Assembly: GCA_000320605.2 (NCBI GenBank)
Contig: KB445796.1
Coordinates: 712,926-776,925, forward strand
From: Gelatoporia subvermispora B
Taxonomy: Eukaryota; Basidiomycota; Agaricomycetes; Polyporales; Gelatoporiaceae
DNA: 64,000 nt
Direction of reading: 5' to 3'
The first letter of the stretch is position 1. Each line of letters starts with the position of its first letter. The notes beneath the pieces were generated by a model, which was not told where the DNA came from, ran no database searches, and was given only the letters and a program-made list of their open reading frames with translations. The position numbers and the translations under genes are program-made. Below, in pieces: positions 47,761-58,490 of the stretch.

Positions 47761-48079
47761 AGGCGAACAATTCTACCCCTGCATCCCCGATTTCAGATAC
47801 CCATTCTCCATCACGTACAAGTCGTTCTCGACTCTCTGCCCAACTATATTTCCTGCACATACATATCTCATCGTTTGCAGTGCAAAATTGGCTTTCCGAG
47901 GCTTTCCGCGGCGCACAAGGTTATGACAGTGTACGCGTACAGTAAGTCAGGATCTCTACAACCTAGAGACGGTACAGCGGGGACGCCACGCAGTCGGACC
48001 ACAGCATGTTACACAAAAGTGTACTGTGCATTATCCCGTCGCGAGCTGCACACGCCATCACGACCACATACGCCGATAT
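47761..48079. other. junction between MGS1 copy 3 and HAP2 copy 3
   Basis: About 300 bp. From about 47990 (CGGACCACAGCATGTTACAC) the sequence equals the HAP2 3' flank near 58389. The stretch 47780-47990 matches neither parent by eye. The O-methyltransferase and DUF6533 segments present in copies 1 and 2 are absent here. Confidence 0.5.
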
Positions 48080-49120
48080 AACCTGGATGCCAAACTCGAC
48101 ACCCGTCCGCGCACTACTGCCAGCCCGCATCCACGCCCGCCCGCTGGCCATGTCCGCATACAGGCACTCCGTGCGCGTGTGGGTGTGGGCAGAGCACGTA
48201 AAGCAACGTCGGCGCGCCCGCTCCCCTGCGGCGTGGGAGCGCACGGCGCGCGCATCACGACCTGCACGGGGGCCGGTGCAGGTAGCTTGTCCGGCGGGAG
48301 GATCGCGGAGTAGAGCATCTGCGTGGGTCTGGTCGTGTGCTGCGTGGCCCGCGAGCCAGTGCGGGTACACATGTCGCCCCTAGACGTGCTGCTACGTCTA
48401 CTGATGAACGTGTAGATGCGGATGCGGGTGATCAAGAGTGAAACGGATATGCTAGTGTGCATCGCTCACATGATCGTGAGTTATGCCCGCACCCACGTCG
48501 GGCATCGCCTGGCATTGCTGGTACCGTTGCGGCGAGACTAGCGCGGGCGTCGCTGGGTGCGAGAGCGCCGTGTACATCGAGACGTTCACCGCGCTGAGCG
48601 GGCTCCCTGCGGGGCCCAGCGCGAGATACTGTTCGAACGGCGAGTGCACCACATGTGCGACGGACGTGCGCCGCCGGGGCTGCCGGGGTTGCATCGCGGA
48701 CAGCGGCCGGGACGAGGGCCAACGGTGTATCTCGGGCAGGGCGGACCCGACAGGGCTAGTGGTGACAGAATGAGGCTGCAGAGGCTGCGGGGCGGCAGAA
48801 GGGGACGGCGCTCGCGCTTGGGCTCGATCGAGGTAGACGGGGCGGGTGAGTGGGCTGGCTTGATGAGCTCGTGCGGGCTCACGGCGGGTGCGTCGCCGTC
48901 GTCCTCGGCACGCATGGTGTGCTCACCCTCATCCTCTTCGGCATCTTGGGACGTCGACGCAGACGGGCCAGCCTCGGACTGATTAGCCTTTGAGCTGCGA
49001 CCTGCTCTGCAGTGAGGAAGCGAACGCAGAGCCCGCGTGGATGGTGTATGGTATGTTTGTACCGCGATTCATGAAGGTAGGGCTGCAAAGCGAGATGATG
49101 CATTCGCTGGGTCGAGCTTT
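48080..49120 (-). pseudogene. HAP2 (NF-YA) 3'-half pseudogene, copy 3
   Basis: Collinear with the intact last exon, including the block matching CATCGCCTGGTGCTGCTGC (48500s) and the acidic block (CCCTCATCCTCTTCGGCATC near 48930). It runs through TACCGCGATTCATGAAGGTA at about 49056, the exon start at the CBF-domain intron, and is then fused to MGS1 upstream sequence. It is frameshifted throughout. Confidence 0.75.
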
Positions 49121-49163
49121 GCGCACTCAACCTCGATGGTTGTTGATCGATTGATCGGTGAGT

Positions 49164-50625
49164 CACGTGCGGACGCGTAACCCACCGATCCTCGGCTCCC
49201 ACGCTCCAATGCGCATTGCAGACAACAGCTCGAGACAGAATATCTTCTTAACTCACCCCCTCCGAGCAGAGTAGAATTGCGCCCAGACTTTCTGCGCCCG
49301 AATGCCCGTGACCATGCTCACAACGAGCGACACATCTTACTGACCGAGGGTAGTCTTTTGGGCTTACTTGAAGGCGGGTCGGCGGTGTGCAAGATCTTTT
49401 GGAGACCGCTAGGGTACGTCGTCACTCTGTGTATAAGTGAAAGAAGTGGCTCAGGATCACGCAGGTATTGCGGACTCGCAAGACAGTGCTTGCGAGACCG
49501 CATGATAGTCAGATGCAGTTTCAAAGATGCTTAGTACGACGGACACAGAGATTGCGGATGTGCAGATATCGCATAGGAGTCTAGTAGGATGCTTGCGCTC
49601 GTCTGAAGGTCTGTAGGCCTTTTTCTAGGTTCATTGATAGGCCCGTTAATTTAATTTTAGACGAACAAGACTATTCCTTGGCGAAGCTCCTCGGCTTGAC
49701 AAAAGCCCAACAGTATGCGGGCCCATCGCATCTGTGAGACCCTCATTCAGCCCCAGGAGATATTTCTGCCCTATGTCGAACGTGGCTATCTACGAGTCAT
49801 ATCAAGTCTACGTCTTGTGCGGCCTGCTTACCACTACCAAGCTGACAGGCGCTTTGATCGGAAATTCTTCAAGTTGACCGGTGTTCTACTGGAACGCTGC
49901 AGGCGCGTATATACTATTTCTTCGTATCACAGACGCTCGCATATATAGAATATTCGTGTTTTGGCGCCTCACAGGCGACGACAACAAGCAGTTCAAAACC
50001 CAGGCTGTTGAGCGGGTCGCACAGATACAAAACTCGCGGATGCAACGGACGACAATCTTGTCGGCTCCTCTCAGCCCAAAGAGAAGCCTTGGTCACCCTA
50101 CCTACCCGTACCTCACACCTCAAATACTCGATTCTTTGGCCTTGCTCTCGAGTCTCCGCAGACAACGCGCACACCGCACTCTCACTCCTTGAGCTCGTGC
50201 GCACGTTCCTGCGTCATGCGAAGCAAAAGTGTACATGGACGCAACGGCTCAGCGGCGATGTACTGGATCGCGCGGATGCTCCCCACTTTACATCGTGCGG
50301 TGCATGGCCGTATGCGCGAGCGAGGACGTCGGGCTTACGAATAGCCGTGAGCTAGCTTTGGTGCATGTGCCTCTCTGTATGCACTCTGACTGTCCTTTCA
50401 TTCATTTCTAAAGCCGGCGCTCACCTGCGATACCCGCAGGCAGCGGCGATATTGCAGGCGTGCCAGATAATCGCGCTGCCTGTGACTTAACGAGGTATGC
50501 TTGAAAAATAAGCGGAAGCATGGAGCAAAACTCGCGTCCGACAAACTGGAATGCGGCGTGCCGTACCAGACTGACTACCATGCAAAAGCTGCGGAGATGT
50601 GAGTGCTCGGACGTACGAAGCTGCG
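49164..50625 (+). pseudogene. MGS1/WRNIP1 pseudogene, copy 4, heavily decayed
   Basis: The promoter motifs CACGTG (49164) and ACGCGT (49173) are followed by eroded blocks: LLGLLEGGSAVCKIFW, a lost Walker A, remnants of the Walker B exon (ACGAACAAGACTATTCCTTG), VFWRLTGDDNKQFKTQAVER, and LQACQIIALP near 50450 with a trailing piece of the C-terminal domain. Many stops and deletions. It is the most diverged copy, so probably the oldest. Confidence 0.75.
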
Positions 50626-51621
50626 TGCGAGCTCCATCATGGTAGCGCAGTGCTTAACGATAATGGGGCAACATTCTATACACCCTGGACTGAGGAGCCT
50701 GTAAAGCTTCTGATTGCGGACCATGAATCAGTAACTGATTTGCAGAATGAGCAACGTGCACAAGAAATGGACATGTATCATTATGCACCTACGGCAGAAA
50801 GCATGATGAGCAAAACCGGACGAACGGCGGTCGGGGAGCTCATCAACAATGGACATACAGCCATCGCGGACAGTCGCGAGACACAGTAGTAGCAGTATGA
50901 TTCGGCACGTTCGCTCGCGTGGTTGGCGCGTGCGGCCTGGGGGAGGCCGAGATTGGTTAATCCTGCGACCCACGTCACAAGTACCGCAGCATCCCTCTGT
51001 ATAACTGATGTCTGCCTTCTTGACGTTGGTGACAATGTATATGCGCGTCCCTCTGATTAAGCTCCCCCTCCGACTCTCACTCAACCATATCGAGTCGCTC
51101 TGATCTCGACTGTCCCCCACCCCACTCCGCCGCTTCTTGATAGCCTATGGATATCGCCTGCTTACCTGCGTCTGGCCGTTATATCTGTTCTCTCAGATGT
51201 GCTGGGGTCATCTCGCTTGCACACTTGCTGGAATATACCACAAGCGCTACCTTGTATCGACGCGGTTAAGCAGCTGCAGGGCCAGATAAGACAGGTCACG
51301 TTACGGGATGCGACACGATACGTCATGCGTCAATAGCTGTCAGAACGCGACGCGACGCGACACGACAACAGACGTCAACTCATATATGCGACGCGACGCG
51401 ACGCGACACCACGTTTGGTAATAAAGTACACCTTCCCGATTTCCGCGAGTAGCACAGCGCTTAGCCGTTATAAATGTCGGAAACATGGGCTACCTTGGAC
51501 TCCTTTCCTCCCACCCTGTGCGAAGCTATAATCGATAAGTTTCTCTGCCTCAGCTGTCTTTCACCACACGCCTGGCGATCTCAAGCTCAATCACTACCCC
51601 GTCGCGTGCTAATGAATCCTC
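50626..51621. other. no convincing gene
   Basis: About 1 kb between the last MGS1 copy and the left TKL kinase. A 96-codon ORF at 50599-50889 has no known motif. A GCGAC microsatellite lies at 51354-51408. An upstream ATG at 51474 opens a 66-codon frame that could be a 5' exon of the kinase gene. Confidence 0.4.
51354..51408. repeat. GCGAC pentanucleotide microsatellite
   Basis: Runs of GCGAC (about 51357-51366 and 51389-51407) are separated by about 20 bases. It lies in the upstream region of the left TKL kinase. Confidence 0.7.
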
Positions 51622-53297
51622 ATGAGATCGAGCCCCGGTGCGGCTCATGTCTCTCGGGACATTCGTATCGCTGACACCGTCCTGGACTATGTAGAACCTC
51701 TAGGTGCGGAGCGTGTTGAAGTCTCGCGAGAAGGTTGGAGTCCCTCGGTTCGCAAACACTGTGCCCGAATGTGCGAGGGGGCATATAAAGTCGATATTGG
51801 CGGCCCGGCTCGCACGAACGATGCAATGGATGAAGTGTCCGCATTGGAGGATGTCCTGCTGGGGCTTGAGGTAGCTGGAAATGCATTGCTTAGCACACGG
51901 AACGCCAATACGGTAGGTCGATATCTCATAACGGACCACAGCCTGCATTTGACGCATGTCACATACCGCAGCAGACTATCCAGCAAGTCACGACGTTTAT
52001 CGACGCCATGGAACGTGATCCGACACTTATATGCATCCCATGTGTTGTTGGCCTCCTCGACAAGGTGAGACACTTATGTAACGCTATGGCTGTTGGCAAC
52101 TCTCAACACTATCACGTCACAGGTCCTGGCTTCCGTAGAAGATGGGAACCGCTCCCGGCCGTGGCTTTGCGATATCCTCCGAAAGGTCTGCCAGAAGACG
52201 GATCTACTTCCGGCATCGTGTATTGTCTCGCTCGATTTGTCTAACATCGAATCATTCGCATTTCTTGGCCAGGGCGCTTTTGGAATCGTCCGTCGGGGTA
52301 AAGTCGAGGATGACGATGTCGCCTTGAAGGAACTCAACAGGTCGAAAAGGAGTTCGTGGCACAAAGTAATGTCATTCATATGTTCCGCCTCTGAGACTCA
52401 CCTAATGATATGATCTGCAGTACGTCTGGAAGGAGCTGTTTATCTTGAAATACATCCGACATCCCAACATAGTCCCCTTCCGAGGCGTCAGTTACCAAAC
52501 TTCAAAGCTGTACATTGTGTGCGATTTCATGAGCCAGGGAAACGTCAATGAATATCTGGAGGAGAATCAATCGGCAAATAAGCTACAACTGGTATGTGGC
52601 AAAGAACTCGAGGAGTCATGATTGAACAATTCAGATTCTGCTTTAGCTGCGACATGTTGCCACGGGAATGAAATATCTTCATGAGAGTGGCGTCGTGCAT
52701 GGAGATCTGAAAGGGGTGAGTCCCTCGACATGCATATGTTATGATGTTTAATTGCTGCCTAACTTGAGCAGGCAAATGTGCTCGTTGACGATCAAGACGT
52801 CGCACGAATAGCAGATTTTGGTTTGGGAACATTCAAATACGAGGGCCAGGTTGAAACTGATACCGAATTGAACGGATCCATACGATGGATGGCCCCAGAG
52901 CTTTTCGACCCCGACAAGTTTGCCGCGAAGGAAGTCAGGACGACATTCAGTGATGTCTATGCATTTGCTATGACAGCATTTGAGGTGCGGCGAGTCAGTG
53001 AATAACCACCCTGCACTTACATGAGAGTAATTATCTGTCCACATATAGGTGCTCTCCTCTCACGTGCCATTCCACGACCTCAGATTCAACGGAGTGGTCA
53101 TGCATCATGTTTTGCAAGGCACCAGGCCACGTCGATCAGAAGTAGACCTTACCTTATGTCTCCCGGAAAGGATCTGGGAACTTATTGACGACTGTTGGCA
53201 TCAAGACTATAGACAAAGGCCATCGTTTTCTGAGATTTTGGACCGCTTGGAGACGGAACTAGACGATCGACCAGGTGTCGACGCCATTACTTTATAG
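51622..53297 (+). CDS. TKL-type protein kinase, left copy
   Basis: Seven exons, all with phase-0 introns: 51622-51912, 51972-52064, 52123-52365, 52421-52591, 52647-52715, 52772-52984 and 53049-53297, giving 442 aa. A helical N-terminal part (MDEVSALEDVLLGLEVAGNA, TIQQVTTFIDAMERDPTLI) precedes the kinase domain: GQGAFGIV at about 177-184, Lys197 in VALKEL, HGDLKG with Asp286, DFG at 304, SIRWMAPELF, and WHQDYRQRPSF near the end. The catalytic loop is HGD instead of HRD, usual for this basidiomycete family, so activity is plausible. Substrate and pathway are unknown. The start is uncertain: ATG 51622 opens the frame, ATG 51826 is the next. A paralogue lies inverted at 60973-62066. Confidence 0.8.
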
Positions 53298-53659
53298 CTC
53301 AGAATCCTTGTACATCGTACCGGTACTACTGCTGTGTACGTCTAGTGTTGACATTATGTTTTCAAGTTGTGACTCGTGTAACACTCACAATACTGGCGAT
53401 CGTGCTCTGAGTGGATCGATGCCAAAGACTATGTCTCCGTCCCAACAAGCTCGAAGTAGTCGGAACGAGGCCCAGCTAGCGGAGGCCAAACGTCAGGTAG
53501 AGCTACTCGGGCCAGCAGATGGTACCCTGGCATTCCTTGGTGCACAGAAGATAGTAAACAGACACGTGCAGCGCTATAGTGCTGTACGCCCACAGCAGAA
53601 TATTGGACGAGCGAGAACGAGCAATTCATAGTAGCTGTCAGGGGAGGGTGTTCAAGTTG

Positions 53660-54480
53660 GCACGTGGAACGCAGCACGCAGCGGCAACGCTCGGCAGGCC
53701 CACTCACGTGGTTTGCGCGCCACTGGCTGGTGGTAGAGCGTGCAACTTGGGACCTGCCTATTAATGGTTTGGCTCTCGCGGACTCGCTTTACAGGCTTTC
53801 GGCAAAGCGAAAGGTATGTCTGCTCGTGCTTCACTCTCCACGAAGTATCTCGTCTTGACCGACAGCTAAAAGGCGAATCATGGCGAGCGAGCCCGTCTGC
53901 GTGGACGTCACAGGATGGCAAAAAGGACGAGGGCAAGTAGACCGTGGGTGTCAAAGAGGATGGCGACGCACTCGGCATGAGCCCGCAGGACTCCATCAAG
54001 CCCACTGCGCAGCCAGCGCGGCCGTCCCTTCCCGCGATGAGCCCAAGCGCGAGTAGCATTCTCCGTGGGCGGCCCCGCAGCGCCCCGCCATTGCTACTGT
54101 CGTGCCTTCACGACACCGGCGCCGTTGACGCAGATTCAGCAAGTCTCCGTGCTGCAGCCCATTAGCTCTGACAGCGCCAGTTATCCCAGAGATCCACCTC
54201 GGTTTCGCACCCCGCGCATCTGCTGTTCGAGCAGCATTCTTGCGCTGGGCTACGTGCGCCCGCATGTGGACATCCCGCTCAGTTCCGTGAACGTCGTGTT
54301 CCATCCGACGCTCTTGTCGCATCTGCTCCAGCAGCAACACCAGACGATCTCCCAACTTCGACATCGGCGTGCTGCAGGACTGCGCGCGGGATCCGCATGA
54401 GCACATCTGGTCGCCGCTCGAACACCCGGCTACTTATTTTCACACCCGCACGTCAACGTGCAGCGAGATGTTCTCACCGT
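53660..54480 (+). pseudogene. inverted HAP2 (NF-YA) pseudogene, copy 4
   Basis: It runs on the plus strand, opposite to all other HAP2 copies. It starts with HAP2 promoter-like sequence (CACGTGGTTTGCGCGCCACT at about 53706) and skips most of exon 2. It then has the end of the first CBF helix (CTTTACAGGCTTTCGGCAAA), an intron-like GTATGT, and the last exon through the acidic block to SPLEHP near 54430, where it stops. Frameshifts are frequent. It lies just downstream of the left TKL kinase, mirroring the arrangement of intact HAP2 and the right kinase. Confidence 0.75.
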
Positions 54481-54677
54481 CAATGGACTAACCAGCCTGC
54501 GCTGCATGAGCTAAATAAAAGGAGATTTGAGAGGCAAAATACTGTTGTAAGATAACTACGAATTAACTCTAAATACGTCCAGCATCAACCAGACACAGTT
54601 GGCGAATTGTTAACTCAGAGCTTATCACGGGTCATGACGTCCGAGTAACACACTCTTATGCCTGCGTGGCAAGCGAG

Positions 54678-56629
54678 TCAATGATCATCTCGTCGTTCCC
54701 CCCCTTTATTCCTCTCGATGTCTCCAAATAAGGTCTCGCAAACCAACACCCTAGAGGTATTCTGCAGATCGCATTTATGCTTCGTGTCAAGTTCTCTGTT
54801 GTCGCCGTCGTCCCACAGGCCATCGAGGTCATCGCTGTCAGAGCCACACAGAAGGGACTCGCCCATGCTTTGTACAAACGAGCCGAACCGCAAGCTTGAG
54901 ACCCGCGAGCAGATCGGATCGAGTCCAGCATCTCGTATGAGGGAGGGGCGAGAGATGTTATTCTCCGAGTAGTCGGCGACTTGACGAAGGTTTAGTAGGA
55001 AATGGGAGACGATTATTGCGGGCAGTCTAAGGTTCAAGCGGAATCAGCTGGCGAAACTGCGAAGTTTCGTTAGCTCACGGCACGGATAATGTGCCAGTAT
55101 TGGCGCTTGCCTACAGTTCATGCTGAGCCACTAGATGCATGTCTCGATGAACATATAGACGCGTACCTGAAAGGCCCATAGAACAATGCTCAATAGATTT
55201 GCGGAAAGTAGCGTCCTTGACACTTCATTCAGAGAAAGCAGAATGACCTGATAAAACACTGACGAAAAGTGCAAGACTCCTAACGTATACATGAGGCCAC
55301 GTAGGCCGCGAAACAAGCAATTGCTATGACACACCGTCTCGGAGGAGCATTGTCATGAGGGGTGTCTTCACATTCTGTTTGCGGGCCATGTGCACTGTGT
55401 TCCACGTCTTTGTCAAGGTGATATATAGGACGACGATATCCGCCATTATGAAGCAAGCTTGATTGCTGATCCCCACTGGACCGATGTGAGTAAAGAAATT
55501 AGATCAACAGTGAACATACATCTGTATGAATCATTCTGCATGTAAGCAGTGGACCGTGCAACAGCATCTAGCTACTACGAACCTCGTAGTAGCCGTCACC
55601 GGCGTATGTTGCTTGGATACAAGACACTGCCTTCCGATAGAGGGGAAAGTGACTAGCTGCGGATAATTGCTGGAGATATAAGTGTACTATGTAGCAGCAG
55701 AGTTCTTGATGTTAAGTAATATATCATATAGACCACGTGCCACTGACCGCCTTTATGACCACAGGTACCAAGCTCGGCAATGCAACAACAAGTGACAGTA
55801 GTCGATTTCCTCCACTGATTGCAAAAGCACGGGCTGTCACGAATACTATCGAAATTAGTCCGACGCTATGCAAGATGCGCATGGTATCGTCTCACCGGTC
55901 CATAGAATGACCAGGCAGAGGTCGAACGTATTCTCCACGTAATACAGCCAGACGCAGCTGAGGATCGAAGGTCAAACACTCTATCAGGTCCAGTGTAATG
56001 TGACAAGCGGGAATACAACCTCTGTAGCGTCACACATTAATTGGGACCTGCTCGGGTAAGATGGGTATACATACAACAGGCGAAGTGTACGGAATGAAAA
56101 TACCAATAACCTCGAGTAATGCATACACCAGGACCATCCAACGGTTGACGTAGAACAAGATCGTCGTTATGGTCAATTTGCTTCCCCACATACGTTGAAT
56201 TTCCTCTGTGATGGTGCTGATATGGCTGCAAACCACGAGAGCTGCAGCCAGAACGGTCAATTCCATGCGATTATAGTCATCACAAACGTATTGCTTCGTC
56301 TTTCCGAGCCTTCCCTGCACTGCCTGAGTATATTTTTCGACAATGACAGGGCAGTGAAGATGCTCGCAGACTCGTTCACATGACATTCGATGTCATGCGA
56401 AGGGCCTCACAATGAACGGAATTCCCCCCTTGTACACCTGCCTGAGGATGGATATAGGACGTACTGAGCGACATGACATAGTAATAGTTCACTATTACTC
56501 TTGAGAATGTGCGACGACATGATCGGCGTGAGATTCATTGGTGGCAGGTCCCATATGTGTGATTGTTACTCACAAGGCCCCAGCGTAGCCAACGATGTCG
56601 TCTGTAACGGGACCATATATTTCCATCAT
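54678..56629 (-). CDS. DUF6533-type seven-helix protein, diverged copy
   Basis: It starts MMEIYGPVTDDIVGYAG at 56629. The DUF6533 block is AALVVCSHISTITEEIQRMW with TILFYVNRWMVLVYALLEVI. A late helix, PAIIVSHFLLNLRQVADY, leads to the tail LRFGSFVQSMGESLLCGSDS and DDLDGLWDDGDN, ending at 54678. It is clearly related to 36629-38512 but much more diverged than 43374-45374, so it is an older paralogue. The middle exons (55900-55050) were not resolved and could contain breaks, so it may be a pseudogene. It sits left of intact HAP2, as the other two sit left of HAP2 fragments. Confidence 0.5.
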
Positions 56630-58490
56630 TGTTGAGCTTGGGTGTAGAAGAAAAGTAAGCAAGTGGTAAGTTGCGAAGCCGCAGAGAACGATACCGGTAT
56701 TTAAATCCAACCGCACGCTGAGCGTCATGTATTGCGAGGAGTGGCAGGGTAGTGGAGATGACACTCAGCCTTGAAATACGTCAAGTGGATGAGACACATT
56801 CCTGCTGTGCATTGACCGGACCTGCAGAGTCAACAGCGAGGAGGTGGAATCCCAAGTGATGTGCAACGTGGGGCCACAGGCGCAATCATCTTCGCCATGT
56901 GTTGCACGGGCGGCGATTCGTGCTAGTACCAGCTGAGCGGGGATTATTTCCTGAAGGGATTCTTCCGTTCTTCATAGAATGGTCGCTTCGCCTGGTATAC
57001 TCCTACACCCCTTGGGCCATCTCAAAATCACACTAGCGGCGGTTTTCTCCACTCGGCTTACGTGCGCTACGGGCCCCGCGATTGCGCCCTTGGATCGTAA
57101 TAATCCCTGTCGAGATTCTAGAACACCTTCCCTGCTCTGTAGCACCTCGCGGATGCATCAAAGTCGCAGTAAGCAATGCACCGAGCTCAAGCGACAGGCT
57201 CTCCTGAGTTCAATACCGCTTTTCGAATCCGCTTGCGGTTCCCGAGGGCTACTCGTCAGTGCGGTTTCTCGAAGACAGAAACTCACAGGATTTGAGGGAT
57301 ATTTCGCTGTTCGACGCGCGGCAAGGCCGTGTCTTAAGTTCCTTCAGGGATATGTCGAGTATGCATTTGCGCCACTTTCCCTAGTTTGTGGGCGGTTCTC
57401 AACCGAGACGCACGTTGGGGCAGTAAAGCCAAAAGTAGAATATGCCTGATGCAGTGGATCCCTGCCAAATATCTCAGCCATCTATGTGCATTGTGAATTT
57501 CGAGACGCTGTCGCCAACAGTGTTCGGGATAACATATCAGGAAACACATGTCAGTAAGTATATTCATGGTGCTGATTTGGTAAGATTGCTATACCCCGTG
57601 AACCTAACAGACCGTTGTACGATGCATATTTGCGTGGTGCATTGTACGGAGGTGATCCAGATGTACATCCGCAAAGGGTCGCGGCACGACAGGCATGTAT
57701 CATACGATATCTCCATGCGATTCGACAGAGAAAGCATCACACAACTGCGCACTTGCCAGTCGCACCCACAAATGACGGGCTCACATGCATGTCCAGCTCA
57801 ACTCCGTCTAATGTAACCGGCCTAGTAGCATTTTCCACATTCAAGCTTTCCAAGGGTTTCCATAGCACATATAACCAGCATTGGAGCAACAGGGCCGCGC
57901 GCCGGGGGTGGGTGGCGAGATGGTCGATTCGAACAAAGGTACGCTGTCCATGATCGAGTGCGCGCGTACGTACACGAGCGCGGTTATGTAAGCTACCTAT
58001 TATTGCTGCCTTCAGGGGGGGATAAAGAGAGGAATTACACCTCCTGGACTAGTTCCAGCGTGACGCCACACGAAACATCCTTCTGTTGGGACTTCAATCA
58101 CTACAACGTCGGACACATCGGGCGCTGCACTGTACACACTTCGAGTTTTCGTCTCATGCCATTCGTACTTCCATTACTGCTTTCCGACTGTTCTGCTGCG
58201 CTTGATATGAATTACAATGTACAGGTACTCGTAGGTTAATAAGCAGGCAATCCAGATCGGCCGTAGCATACCACATAGACACACTTCCACATCGGAACGC
58301 GACGCGACGAGGCAGTAGTCTATGACCAACTATAACCGAAAGCTTTTCGTGTATATCTAAACTACCCAAACACGGGACAGCGAGAGCATTACACAGGCGG
58401 ACCACAGCATGTTACACAGTAGCGTACTACGCACTTTCCAATCGCGCGCCACAACCCTGAACACCCATCCCAACACCCCCACCGGGCGCG
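56630..58490. other. spacer left of HAP2; no convincing gene
   Basis: About 1.9 kb. ORFs at 56979-57449 and 57442-57816 (+) have no recognisable motif. From about 58110 on the sequence is the HAP2 3' flank that recurs left of the tandem HAP2 copies (compare 39240-39500 and 45920-46230). Confidence 0.45.

Noticed and set aside
51240..51410. Possible CRISPR-like or telomere-like array of GCGAC
   Set aside because: It is a short microsatellite without regular spacers, and the organism is a fungus.
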